A stretch of DNA of 64,000 nucleotides from Streptomyces cavernae (lineage in GTDB: Bacteria > Actinomycetota > Actinomycetes > Streptomycetales > Streptomycetaceae). Location: NCBI RefSeq assembly GCF_004023625.1, contig NZ_RPDJ01000002.1, positions 248,001 to 312,000 of the forward strand, given 5' to 3'. Shown piece by piece: positions 44,943 to 52,956 of this stretch (the stretch's first letter is position 1; each line of letters begins with the position of its first letter). The notes below the pieces were generated by a model. It was not told where the DNA came from, ran no database searches, and saw only the letters and a program-made list of their open reading frames with translations. The translations under genes were made by a program, and so were the position numbers.

Positions 44943-44948
44943 TAGAAT
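44943..44948 (+). promoter_or_regulatory. -10 element of a leaderless dnaG promoter
   Basis: TAGAAT matches the major-sigma -10 consensus at five of six bases and occupies exactly -12 to -7 before the GTG of dnaG. No ribosome site lies between them, so the message is probably leaderless. A -35 is not obvious. Confidence 0.65.
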
Positions 44949-44954
44949 CACCTC

Positions 44955-46859
44955 GTGGCAGGACGGATCAACGACGAGGACGTGAAGGCGGTACGGGACG
45001 CGGTCCCCATCGACGCCGTCGTCTCCGAGTACCTCCAGCTGCGGAACGCGGGCGGCGGCAACCTCAAGGGGCTGTGCCCGTTCCACGACGAGAAGTCGCC
45101 GTCCTTCCAGGTCAGCCCGAGCAAGGGACTCTTCCACTGCTTCGGCTGCCAGGAGGGTGGCGACACCATCACCTTCGTGATGAAGGTCGACCACCTCTCC
45201 TTCTCGGAGGCGGTGGAGCGCCTCGCCGCGCAGGCCGGCATCACCCTGCGCTACGAGGAGGGCGGGTACAACCCCACCCACCAGCGGGGAGAGCGCATCC
45301 GCCTGGTGGAGGCGCACAAGCTGGCCGCACAGTGGTACATCGAACAGCTCGGCACCAGCCCCGAGGCGGACACCGGCCGCAAGTTCCTCGCCGAGCGCGG
45401 TTTCGACCAGGCGGCCGCCGCCCACTTCGGCGTCGGCTACAGCCCCCAGGGCTGGGACCACCTCACCCGCTATCTGCGCGGCAAGGGCTTCAGCGACAAG
45501 GAACTCATCCTCTCCGGCCTCTCCCAGGACGGCCGCCGCGGACCCATCGACCGCTTCCGGGGCCGGCTGATGTGGCCGATCCGTGACATCGGCGGCGACG
45601 TCGTCGGCTTCGGCGCGCGCAAGCTCTACGAGGCAGACACCGGCCCCAAGTACCTCAACACCCCCGACACGGCCATCTACAAGAAGTCCCAGGTCCTGTA
45701 CGGGATCGACCTGGCGAAGAAGGAGATCGCCAAGACCAGCCGGGCGGTCGTGGTCGAGGGCTACACGGATGTGATGGCCTGTCATCTGGCGGGCGTCACC
45801 ACCGCCATCGCGACCTGCGGCACGGCCTTCGGCGGCGACCACATCAAGATCCTGCGCCGGCTTCTCATGGACAACGGATCGGCGCGGGTGATCTTCACCT
45901 TCGACGGAGACGCCGCCGGCCAGAAGGCGGCCCTGCGCGCGTTCGAGGACGACCAGAAGTTCGCCGCGGAGACGTACATCGCGATCGCCCCGGACGGCAT
46001 GGACCCCTGCGAACTGCGGCTCATCAAGGGCGACGAGGCGGTCGCCGAACTGACCCAACCGCGAACGCCCCTCTTCGAGTTCGCGCTCCGCCAGATCGTG
46101 AGCCGCTACGACCTCGACACCCCGGCGGGCCGCGCCGCCGCGCTCGACGAGGCCGCGCCGATCGTCGCCCGCATCAAGAACAGCGGCGCGCAGCACGAGG
46201 TCGCGGTGCAGCTCGCGGGCATGCTCGGCATCCTGGACACCCAGTTCGTGGTCAAGCGGGTGGCGCAGCTGGCGCGTTGGGCGCGGGAGCGCGGCGGCAA
46301 GGGTCCGGCGCCGAACGCCTCGCGCGCCCCCCAGTACGACATGACACCGCGCCCGCAGGGCCCTTCCGGCCCGGCCCTCACGCTGCGCAACCCCGTGTTC
46401 GCCACCGAACGCGAACTGCTGAAACTCGCCTTGCAGCGGCCCGAGCTGGTGTCCCCGGCGTTCGACGCCTACGGGATCGACGAGTTCACCGCCCCGCCGT
46501 ACGCCGCGGTCCGCCAGGCCATCATGGAGGCGGGCGGCGCCGAGTACGGTGTCCAGGACCCCCAGGAGTACCTGGTCCGGGTCCGTGAGGTGGCCCCCGA
46601 CGACACGGTCCGCGCGATGGTGACGGAACTGGCGGTCGAGGCGATCATGCGCCGCACGGTCGACGAGGCGTACGCGGGCGAGCAGCTCGTCGCGGTGCGC
46701 CGCCGAGCCGTCGAACGCCGCGTCCGCGACGTCCAGAGCGCCATGACCCGCCTCGGCACAGGCGGCGACCCGGCCCAACTCGCCGCCGTCCAGAACGAAC
46801 TGTGGGTGCTCCAGCAGTACGACCAGGCACTGCGGGAGCGGGGCGCGGCTGCCCTGTGA
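44955..46859 (+). CDS. dnaG: DNA primase
   Basis: Makes RNA primers at the replication fork, 634 residues. The N-terminal zinc site is Cys41-His44-Cys62-Cys65 (LCPFHDEKSPSF, FHCFGCQEGGD). The TOPRIM metal site is VVVEGYTDVMA (about 265) and FTFDGDAAGQKAA (about 316). The C-terminal helicase-binding region starts after a linker near 460 and contains RELLKLALQRPELV. GTG 44955 directly follows a perfect leaderless-type -10 box. It is followed by a terminator and a MITE-like palindrome, then by hrdA in the same direction. Confidence 0.97.
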   Translation: MAGRINDEDVKAVRDAVPIDAVVSEYLQLRNAGGGNLKGLCPFHDEKSPSFQVSPSKGLFHCFGCQEGGDTITFVMKVDHLSFSEAVERLAAQAGITLRYEEGGYNPTHQRGERIRLVEAHKLAAQWYIEQLGTSPEADTGRKFLAERGFDQAAAAHFGVGYSPQGWDHLTRYLRGKGFSDKELILSGLSQDGRRGPIDRFRGRLMWPIRDIGGDVVGFGARKLYEADTGPKYLNTPDTAIYKKSQVLYGIDLAKKEIAKTSRAVVVEGYTDVMACHLAGVTTAIATCGTAFGGDHIKILRRLLMDNGSARVIFTFDGDAAGQKAALRAFEDDQKFAAETYIAIAPDGMDPCELRLIKGDEAVAELTQPRTPLFEFALRQIVSRYDLDTPAGRAAALDEAAPIVARIKNSGAQHEVAVQLAGMLGILDTQFVVKRVAQLARWARERGGKGPAPNASRAPQYDMTPRPQGPSGPALTLRNPVFATERELLKLALQRPELVSPAFDAYGIDEFTAPPYAAVRQAIMEAGGAEYGVQDPQEYLVRVREVAPDDTVRAMVTELAVEAIMRRTVDEAYAGEQLVAVRRRAVERRVRDVQSAMTRLGTGGDPAQLAAVQNELWVLQQYDQALRERGAAAL

Positions 46860-46865
46860 GGGCGG

Positions 46866-46896
46866 CCCCAGGGGCAATGCCGTTTTGCCCCTGGGG
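46866..46896 (+). terminator. dnaG terminator hairpin
   Basis: Arms CCCCAGGGGCAA (46866-46877) and TTGCCCCTGGGG (46885-46896) pair perfectly over a 7-base loop just past the dnaG stop. A TGTTTTG run follows. Confidence 0.75.
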
Positions 46897-47068
46897 GGTG
46901 TTTTGAAAGTCCTGTGCGGTGCCCGCGGTGCCCGCGGTGTCCGGTGCGTGCTCTCGGCGTGCCGGACGAAAGCCCTCGTACTGGACGTACTTGGGCTTTC
47001 GGCCGGTGCGGCGGGAGTGCGTGCCGGGCGCCGTGGGTGCTGTGCGGGACTTTCACAACACCCCCTAG
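46891..47068. repeat. MITE-like long imperfect palindrome
   Basis: About 175 bp whose ends are inverted copies: GGGGGTGTTTTGAAAGTCC on the left and its complement with one change, ending at CTAG, on the right. The middle is an inner inverted repeat, CGAAAGCCC (46967-46975) with GGGCTTTCG (46993-47001), and the intervening text still pairs with G-U wobbles, so the whole could fold as one hairpin. No transposase is present. Its right end supplies the stop codon of the reverse gene at 47065. From memory, the central palindrome recurs in other Streptomyces genomes. Confidence 0.6.
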
Positions 47069-47436
47069 CCCTCCTGGGGCCGCTCGGGGGGCGTGATTCC
47101 GAGGTGGTCCGTGATCGTCTGGAGCTGTTCCATCATCGCTACTTGACCGGTCACCAGAGCCCCGAGCAGTTTGCTGTGCTCGGTCAGGGTCTTGGTGTGC
47201 GCTTCCAGGGTCCTGGTGTGCGCTTCCAGGGTCTTGCCCTGCCCCAGTTGCGTCTCACGCAACGCACGGATCAACTGGATGTCGGCTCGCCGCTGCTCCT
47301 GCAGGGCTGCCACATCGCGGTCGGAGCTCACGGCAAGGTGCCGGGTCGTGGCCTGCTGTTCCATGACCTCGTGCACCTGAGCCTCCAGCGCCTCCAGGCG
47401 CCGCCGCAGCTCGTCCATCTCACCCATGCGTTCCAT
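47065..47436 (-). CDS. Small coiled-coil protein, function unknown
   Basis: 123 residues, almost wholly helical with heptad-like Leu/Ala spacing (MDELRRRLEALEAQVHEV, then a repeated LEAHTRTLEAHTKTLTEH). The tail is Pro-rich. Starts at 47436 (GAGG four bases upstream), 47427 or 47415 are all possible. The stop TAG lies in the end of the MITE-like palindrome, so the C-terminus may have been set by that insertion. No domain recognised. Confidence 0.6.
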   Translation of the reverse strand: MERMGEMDELRRRLEALEAQVHEVMEQQATTRHLAVSSDRDVAALQEQRRADIQLIRALRETQLGQGKTLEAHTRTLEAHTKTLTEHSKLLGALVTGQVAMMEQLQTITDHLGITPPERPQEG

Positions 47437-47776
47437 CTTGCCTCATCAGCTCGGACCGGCTCCCCAGTTCGGGGGCCGTGGAACCGGCGGGTGGTACGGA
47501 GGTCGCGCACCGGTCAGTCCGATGGTCAAACGACCTGAGTAACCGCCCGGTCACGGACGGGACTCAAAAAGTCACCGCACGCCCCTCGTGGCGAGGATGT
47601 GTCGTACTCCACACTGGGTTCCGGTGCCTGAGTCCTCGGAGCGCGGCCGATCCGTCCTCGACGGGTCCCACATCCCCGCGGTTCCGCTCATCGCGTACGG
47701 GACGGACAGCGGCGAGGCCGCCGTTCCCGCCCCGCTGTCGCATGCCTCAGCAGCGATCACCCTGGAGGTCGCCCCC
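47437..47776. other. hrdA upstream region
   Basis: 340 bp. A reading frame continuous with hrdA runs back to 47588, but its sequence looks non-coding and no ribosome site supports those starts. Promoters for hrdA should lie here; AT-richer text (actcaaaaagtcacc) occurs at 47561-47575. No box matched firmly. Confidence 0.5.
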
Positions 47777-48925
47777 GTGCAGACCCAGACCCTGACCCAC
47801 AGCGACATCAGTACGGACCCGGAGGCGGAACCCGCGAATCTCGCGGCGCTGCCGCCGCAGAACCGGGCCGCGCTCCACCCCGAGGCGGAGCCGGAGAGCC
47901 CGCCCGGACAGCACGAGCAGGACGAACCGCCCGCCGCCGAACTCGAGGGCCCCGAGGCTGCCGAGGCCCCCGAGCCCGTCGAACTGCCCCGCACCCGCAT
48001 CACCGACACCTCCGGCCCCTCCTCCGACCTGTTCCGCCAGTACCTCCGCGAGATCGGCCGCATTCCGCTGCTCACCGCCGCCGAGGAGGTCGAACTGGCC
48101 CGCCGGGTCGAGGCCGGCCTGTTCGCCGAGGAGAAACTGGCGTGCACGCCCGACCTCGACTCCCAGCTCGCCCTCGACCTCGACAAACTGGTCGTCATGG
48201 GGCGCATGGCCAAGCGCCGCCTGATCGAGGCGAACCTCCGCCTGGTCGTCTCCGTGGCCAAACGGTACGTGGGCCGCGGGCTGACCATGCTCGACCTGGT
48301 CCAGGAGGGGAACCTGGGCCTGATCAGGGCGGTCGAGAAGTTCGACTACGCGCGCGGCTACAAGTTCTCCACGTACGCGACCTGGTGGATCCGCCAGGCC
48401 ATGTCCCGCGCCCTCGCCGACCAGGCCCGCACCATCCGGGTGCCGGTCCACGTGGTCGAGTTGATCAACCGGGTGGTCCGCGTCCAACGCCGCATGCTGC
48501 AGGAACGCGGCCACGAACCCAGCCCGGAAGAGGTCGCCGCGCAACTGGACCTCGCCCCCGAGCGGGTCAGCGAGGTGCTGCGGCTCGCCCAGGAACCGGT
48601 GTCCCTGCACGCCCCGGTCGGCGAGGAGGACGACGTCGCGCTCGGCGACCTCATCGAGGACGGCGACGCCACCAGCCCGGTCGAGTCGGCGGCGTTCCTG
48701 CTGCTCAGGGAACACCTGGAGGCGGTCCTCTCCACCCTGGGCGAACGCGAACGCAAGGTCGTCCAGCTCCGCTACGGCCTCGCCGACGGCCGCCCCCGCA
48801 CGCTGGAGGAGATCGGCCGGATCTTCGGCGTGACCCGGGAACGCATCCGCCAGATCGAGTCCAAGACCCTGAACAAGCTCAGGGACCACGCGTTCGCGGA
48901 CCAGTTGAGGGGCTACCTGGACTGA
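47777..48925 (+). CDS. hrdA: RNA polymerase sigma factor of the RpoD/Hrd family
   Basis: Sigma-70 group 1/2 factor, 382 residues. An acidic Pro/Glu-rich N-terminus (about 1-70) replaces a full region 1.1. Region 1.2 starts at [17 protein letters not shown], region 2 has [21 protein letters not shown] split as [13 protein letters not shown] and [19 protein letters not shown], region 2.4 has [13 protein letters not shown], and region 4.2 has [20 protein letters not shown] 47777 has GGAGG eight bases upstream. The position next to dnaG matches hrdA of S. coelicolor, the basis for the name. Confidence 0.93.
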   Translation: MQTQTLTHSDISTDPEAEPANLAALPPQNRAALHPEAEPESPPGQHEQDEPPAAELEGPEAAEAPEPVELPRTRITDTSGPSSDLFRQYLREIGRIPLLTAAEEVELARRVEAGLFAEEKLACTPDLDSQLALDLDKLVVMGRMAKRRLIEANLRLVVSVAKRYVGRGLTMLDLVQEGNLGLIRAVEKFDYARGYKFSTYATWWIRQAMSRALADQARTIRVPVHVVELINRVVRVQRRMLQERGHEPSPEEVAAQLDLAPERVSEVLRLAQEPVSLHAPVGEEDDVALGDLIEDGDATSPVESAAFLLLREHLEAVLSTLGERERKVVQLRYGLADGRPRTLEEIGRIFGVTRERIRQIESKTLNKLRDHAFADQLRGYLD

Positions 48926-48950
48926 GGGGGCCGCCCACCGCGGCCCCCTC
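48924..48950. terminator. Bidirectional terminator, hrdA / ABC exporter
   Basis: Arms GAGGGGGCCGC (48924-48934) and GCGGCCCCCTC (48940-48950) flank a 5-base loop, overlapping the end of hrdA and lying 14 bp before the end of the convergent ABC gene. Confidence 0.75.
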
Positions 48951-48963
48951 GGGATCCCAGAGG

Positions 48964-50898
48964 TCAGTCCACCTCGGCCACCGCCTGCGCGAACTGGGCC
49001 TTGTACAGCCGCGCATAAACCCCGTTCGCCGCCAACAGCCTTACGTGGGAGCCCTGTTCCACGATCGAACCGTTCTCCATCACCAGGATCGTGTCGGCAT
49101 CCCGGATCGTCGACAACCGGTGCGCGATCACGAACGACGTCCGCCCGTGCGCCAGTTTCGCCATCGCCTTCTGGATCAGCACCTCGGTCCGGGTGTCCAC
49201 GGAGGACGTCGCCTCGTCCAGCACCAGGATCACCGGGTCGGACAGGAACGCCCGGGCGATGGTGATGAGCTGCTTCTCACCGGCGCTCACCCCCGCGCCC
49301 TCGTCGTCGATGACGGTGTCGTATCCGTCCGGCAGCGTCCGGATGAACCGGTCCGCGTGGGCGGCCCGTGCCGCCTCCTCGATCTCGCCCCGCGTGACCT
49401 CGCGGGCGGCCCCGTAGGCGATGTTCTCCGCGATGGTGCCGCCGAACAGCCAGGTGTCCTGCAGCACCATGCCGATCCCGGACCGCAGTTCGTCCCGGGA
49501 CATCTTCGCCACGTCGATCCCGTCGAGCGTGATCCGCCCGCCGCTGACCTCGTAGAACCGCATCAGCAGGTTCACCAGGGTGGTCTTCCCGGCACCCGTC
49601 GGCCCCACGATCGCGACCGTGTGCCCGGGCTCCACCGTCAGTGACAGGTCCTCGATGAGCGGCTTGTCGGGGTCGTAACGGAAGGACACGTTCTCCAGCG
49701 CGACCCGCCCGCGCAGCTCCTCCGGCCGGACACCCGGCACCGGATCTGCCTCCTGCTCCTCCGCGTCGAGCAGTTCGAAGATCCGTTCCGCGGACGCCAC
49801 CCCGGACTGCACCAGGTTCGCCATCGACGCGATCTGCGTCAGCGGCATGGAGAACTGCCGGGAGTACTGGACGAAGGCCTGGACGTCACCGATGGACAGC
49901 GCACCCGACGCGACCCTGAGCCCGCCCACCACGGCCACCAGCACGTAGTTGAGGTTCGACACGAAGAACATCAGCGGCTGCATGATCCCGCTGTTGAACT
50001 GGGCCCTGAAGCCGGCCTCGTAGAGCTGCTCGTTCTGCTCGGCGAACTGCTCCGCCGACTCCTCCTGCCGCCCGAACACCTTCACCAGGGTGTGCCCGGT
50101 GTACATCTCCTCGATGTGTGCGTTGAGCTTCCCGGTGGTTCGCCACTGCTGCACGAAGTGCGGCTGCGACCGCTTCCCGACGCGCGTGGCGACGTAGAAG
50201 GACAGCGGCACGGTGACCAGCGCCACCAGCGCCAGCAGCCACGACACCCAGAACATCATCGCCAGCACACCGACGACCGTCAGCAGCGAGTTGATGAGCT
50301 GCCCCATCGACTGCTGCAGCGTCTGCCCGATGTTGTCGATGTCGTTGGTGGCGCGGCTGAGCACCTCGCCGCGCTGGCGCTTGTCGAAGTACGACAGCGG
50401 CAGCTTCGACAGCTTCTCCTGGATGTCCTCGCGCATCCGGTAGACGGTCATGTTGATCGCCCGGTTGGAGAGCCGGGTCGACACCGTCATCAGCAGCCCG
50501 GCCACGACGAAGACGACGAGCGCGATGAGCAGCACGCTGCCGACCGCGCCGAAATCTATGCCCTTGCCGGGGGTGAAGTCCGTCCCGGAGAGCATGTCGG
50601 CGACACCGTCGTCGCCGCGCTCCCGCATGGACGCGAGCGCCTCGGCCTTGGTGGCGCCCTCGGGCAGCTGCCGTCCGATGATGCCCGCGAAGACCAGGTC
50701 GGTGGCCCTGCCGAGGATCCACGGGCCGAGCACGGACAGCGCCACGCTCACCACACCGCACGCCAGCATCGCGTACATCGTGGCGCGTTCCGGCTTGAAC
50801 TGGGCGAGGAGCCGCTTCCCGGACTTCCTGAAGTCCATCGTGTGCTGGCCGGGACCGCTCCCCGCCATCATCCGTGCCATGCCTCCAGCGCCCGCCAT
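48964..50898 (-). CDS. ABC exporter half-transporter B (permease plus ATPase)
   Basis: Type IV (MsbA/BmrA-like) exporter subunit of 644 residues. Six helices in about 40-350 include a long extracytoplasmic loop (TKAEALASMRERGDDGVAD). The ATPase has Walker A VGPTGAGKTTL, Q-loop GMVLQDTWLF, a signature changed to GAGVSAGEKQL, Walker B VILVLDEATSSVD and the switch His in IAHRLSTI. Its ATG shares one base with the stop of the partner gene (TGATG at 50900-50896). The two subunits should form one heterodimer exporting a drug, lipid or peptide. Confidence 0.93.
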   Translation of the reverse strand: MAGAGGMARMMAGSGPGQHTMDFRKSGKRLLAQFKPERATMYAMLACGVVSVALSVLGPWILGRATDLVFAGIIGRQLPEGATKAEALASMRERGDDGVADMLSGTDFTPGKGIDFGAVGSVLLIALVVFVVAGLLMTVSTRLSNRAINMTVYRMREDIQEKLSKLPLSYFDKRQRGEVLSRATNDIDNIGQTLQQSMGQLINSLLTVVGVLAMMFWVSWLLALVALVTVPLSFYVATRVGKRSQPHFVQQWRTTGKLNAHIEEMYTGHTLVKVFGRQEESAEQFAEQNEQLYEAGFRAQFNSGIMQPLMFFVSNLNYVLVAVVGGLRVASGALSIGDVQAFVQYSRQFSMPLTQIASMANLVQSGVASAERIFELLDAEEQEADPVPGVRPEELRGRVALENVSFRYDPDKPLIEDLSLTVEPGHTVAIVGPTGAGKTTLVNLLMRFYEVSGGRITLDGIDVAKMSRDELRSGIGMVLQDTWLFGGTIAENIAYGAAREVTRGEIEEAARAAHADRFIRTLPDGYDTVIDDEGAGVSAGEKQLITIARAFLSDPVILVLDEATSSVDTRTEVLIQKAMAKLAHGRTSFVIAHRLSTIRDADTILVMENGSIVEQGSHVRLLAANGVYARLYKAQFAQAVAEVD

Positions 50899-52631
50899 CA
50901 GGCCGCCTCCGCTTCCGTGAGCTGGGAGAGCACGATCTCCCGGTAGGTCTCGTTGTCCGCCATCAGCTCGTGGTGGCGGCCGGAGCCGACGATCCGGCCC
51001 TCGTCCAGGACGACGATCCGGTCGGCGTCCCGGATGGTCGACACCCGCTGGGCGACGATCACGACGGTCGCGTCGGCGGTCTCCCGGGACAGGGCCGTGC
51101 GCAGCGCGGCGTCGGTGGCGTAGTCGAGTGCGGAGAAGGAGTCGTCGAAGAGGTAGATCTCCGGGCGCTGCACGAGGGTGCGGGCGATCGCGAGACGCTG
51201 CCGCTGGCCGCCGGAGACGTTGGTGCCGCCCTGTGCGATGGGGGAGTCGAGCCCGTTCTCCAGCCCCTCCACGAATCCCTTGGCCTGCGCCACCTCCAGC
51301 GCGTGCCACAGCTCCTCGTCCGTCGCGTCCGGATTGCCGTACCGCAGATTGGAGGCCACCGTCCCCGCGAAGAGATACGGCTTCTGCGGCACCAGCCCGA
51401 CCGTCCTCGCCAACAGCGCGGGGTCGATCTCGCGGACGTCCACGCCGTCCACGAGCACCTCGCCCTCGGTGGCGTCGAACAGCCGGGGGACCAGCCCCAG
51501 CAGGGTCGACTTGCCGCTGCCGGTCGAGCCGATCACGGCCGTGGTCTCGCCGGGACGGGCCACCAGATCGATGGCCTTGAGCACCGGCTCCTCGGCACCC
51601 GGGTAGCCGAACCCGGCGCCCCGGATCTCCAGATGCCCGTGCCGGCGCAGCTCCACGACCGGCGCTGCGGGCGCCACCACGCTGCTCTCGGTGTCCAGGA
51701 CCTCCTGGATGCGCTCGGCGCAGACCTCCGCGCGCGGCACCATCATGAACATGAAGGTGGCCATCATCACGGACATCACGATCTGCATCAGATAGGCGAG
51801 GAACGCGGTCAGCGCGCCGATCTCCATCGCGCCGCCGTCGATGCGGTGCGCGCCGAACCAGACGACCGCGATGGAGGAGAGGTTCACCACCGTCATCACG
51901 ATGGGGAACATCAGCGCCAGCCATCGCCCCGTGCCCAGCGAAACGTCGGTGAGATCGGTGTTCGCCTTCCGGAAGCGCTCCTTCTCGTAGTCGTCGCGGA
52001 CGAAGGCCCGGATCACCCGGTTGCCGGTGATCTGCTCGCGCAGCACCCGGTTCACGGTGTCCAGCCGCACCTGCATGGTCCTGAACAGCGGCCGCAGCCG
52101 GCGCACGATCAGGCTGACGCTGATCCCGAGCACCGGTACGACACCGAGCAGCACCCCGGACAGCGGCACGTCCAGGCCGAGCGCCAGGACGATCCCGCCC
52201 ACACACATGATCGGCGCCGACACCATCAGGGTGAACGCCATCAGGGTGAGCATCTGCACCTGCTGCACGTCATTGGTGGTGCGGGTGATCAGCGACGGCG
52301 CCCCGAAGTGCCCCACCTCGCGTGCCGAGAAGGACTGCACACGGTCGAAGATCGCAGCACGCAGGTCCCGGCCGACCGCCGAGGCCGTACGGGCGCCGTA
52401 GTAGACGGCCCCGATGTTGCAGACGACCTGCGCCAACGAGACGCCGATCATCACGGCACCGAGGGACAGGATGTAACTCGTGTCACCCTTCACGACGCCC
52501 TTGTCGATGATGTCGGCGTTCATCGTGGGCAGGTAGAGGGTGGCGCAGGTCTGCAGGAACTGCAGCATCACCAGTAAAGCGATGGGTTTCCGGTAGGGCC
52601 GGAGATGGGCCCTTAGCAGTCGTATGAGCAC
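50898..52631 (-). CDS. ABC exporter half-transporter A, with a TTA codon
   Basis: Partner exporter subunit, 577 residues, starting at GTG 52631 after GAGAGACC. The permease part begins LIRLLRAHLRPYRKPIALLV. The ATPase has Walker A IGSTGSGKSTL, Q-loop VGLVPQKPYLF, canonical signature NVSGGQRQRLAIARTL and Walker B IYLFDDSFSALD, where Asp replaces the catalytic Glu; the switch is VAQRVSTI with Gln for His. One ATPase site is thus degenerate, as in heterodimeric exporters. Codon 19 (52577-52575) is TTA, which needs the bldA tRNA, so the operon is probably held back until development. Confidence 0.93.
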   Translation of the reverse strand: MLIRLLRAHLRPYRKPIALLVMLQFLQTCATLYLPTMNADIIDKGVVKGDTSYILSLGAVMIGVSLAQVVCNIGAVYYGARTASAVGRDLRAAIFDRVQSFSAREVGHFGAPSLITRTTNDVQQVQMLTLMAFTLMVSAPIMCVGGIVLALGLDVPLSGVLLGVVPVLGISVSLIVRRLRPLFRTMQVRLDTVNRVLREQITGNRVIRAFVRDDYEKERFRKANTDLTDVSLGTGRWLALMFPIVMTVVNLSSIAVVWFGAHRIDGGAMEIGALTAFLAYLMQIVMSVMMATFMFMMVPRAEVCAERIQEVLDTESSVVAPAAPVVELRRHGHLEIRGAGFGYPGAEEPVLKAIDLVARPGETTAVIGSTGSGKSTLLGLVPRLFDATEGEVLVDGVDVREIDPALLARTVGLVPQKPYLFAGTVASNLRYGNPDATDEELWHALEVAQAKGFVEGLENGLDSPIAQGGTNVSGGQRQRLAIARTLVQRPEIYLFDDSFSALDYATDAALRTALSRETADATVVIVAQRVSTIRDADRIVVLDEGRIVGSGRHHELMADNETYREIVLSQLTEAEAA

Positions 52632-52956
52632 GCTCGGTCTCTCGGTGTGAGGAGGCGGGTGTCCGGCGGGGCAGGGTCGGAGGGGGGTGTCGGAGGACGG
52701 GTCTCGGAGGAACGAGTCCCGGAGGGCGGGTGTCGGAGGACGGTGTCGGCGGGGTCGAACAAGGACGCGGGGTGACAAGTCGGTCCGTGCCACTGCACCT
52801 CATCGTCCGACACTCCACCCGCGTTACCTCAACCGATTAAGCCGAGCGCGCGACCTCGGGTGCCCCAAGGGGGACCACGAACAGGCCATACGGGGGGGAC
52901 CATGAACAGGCCATACATGGCTGAAAGGCGCCCTGCGGGCGCGTTCGCGGTCGGAC
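52632..52956. other. Upstream region of the ABC operon, with short repeats
   Basis: 325 bp. From 52660 to 52750 a G-rich unit close to ggtgtcggaggacggg recurs about four times. From 52873 to 52917 the text gaccacgaacaggccatac is repeated 26 bp later with one change (gaccatgaacaggccatac). An AT-richer island at 52825-52842 (cctcaaccgattaagcc) is the likeliest promoter site for the exporter. No gene seen. Confidence 0.55.

Noticed and set aside
47588..47776. Longer N-terminus of hrdA
   Set aside because: No ribosome site and no sigma-factor-like sequence; GTG 47777 has GGAGG at eight bases.
48964..52206. Single 1080-residue fusion of the two ABC genes
   Set aside because: The part above 50898 is out of frame with the first exporter gene; TGATG at 50896-50900 separates two normal half-transporters.
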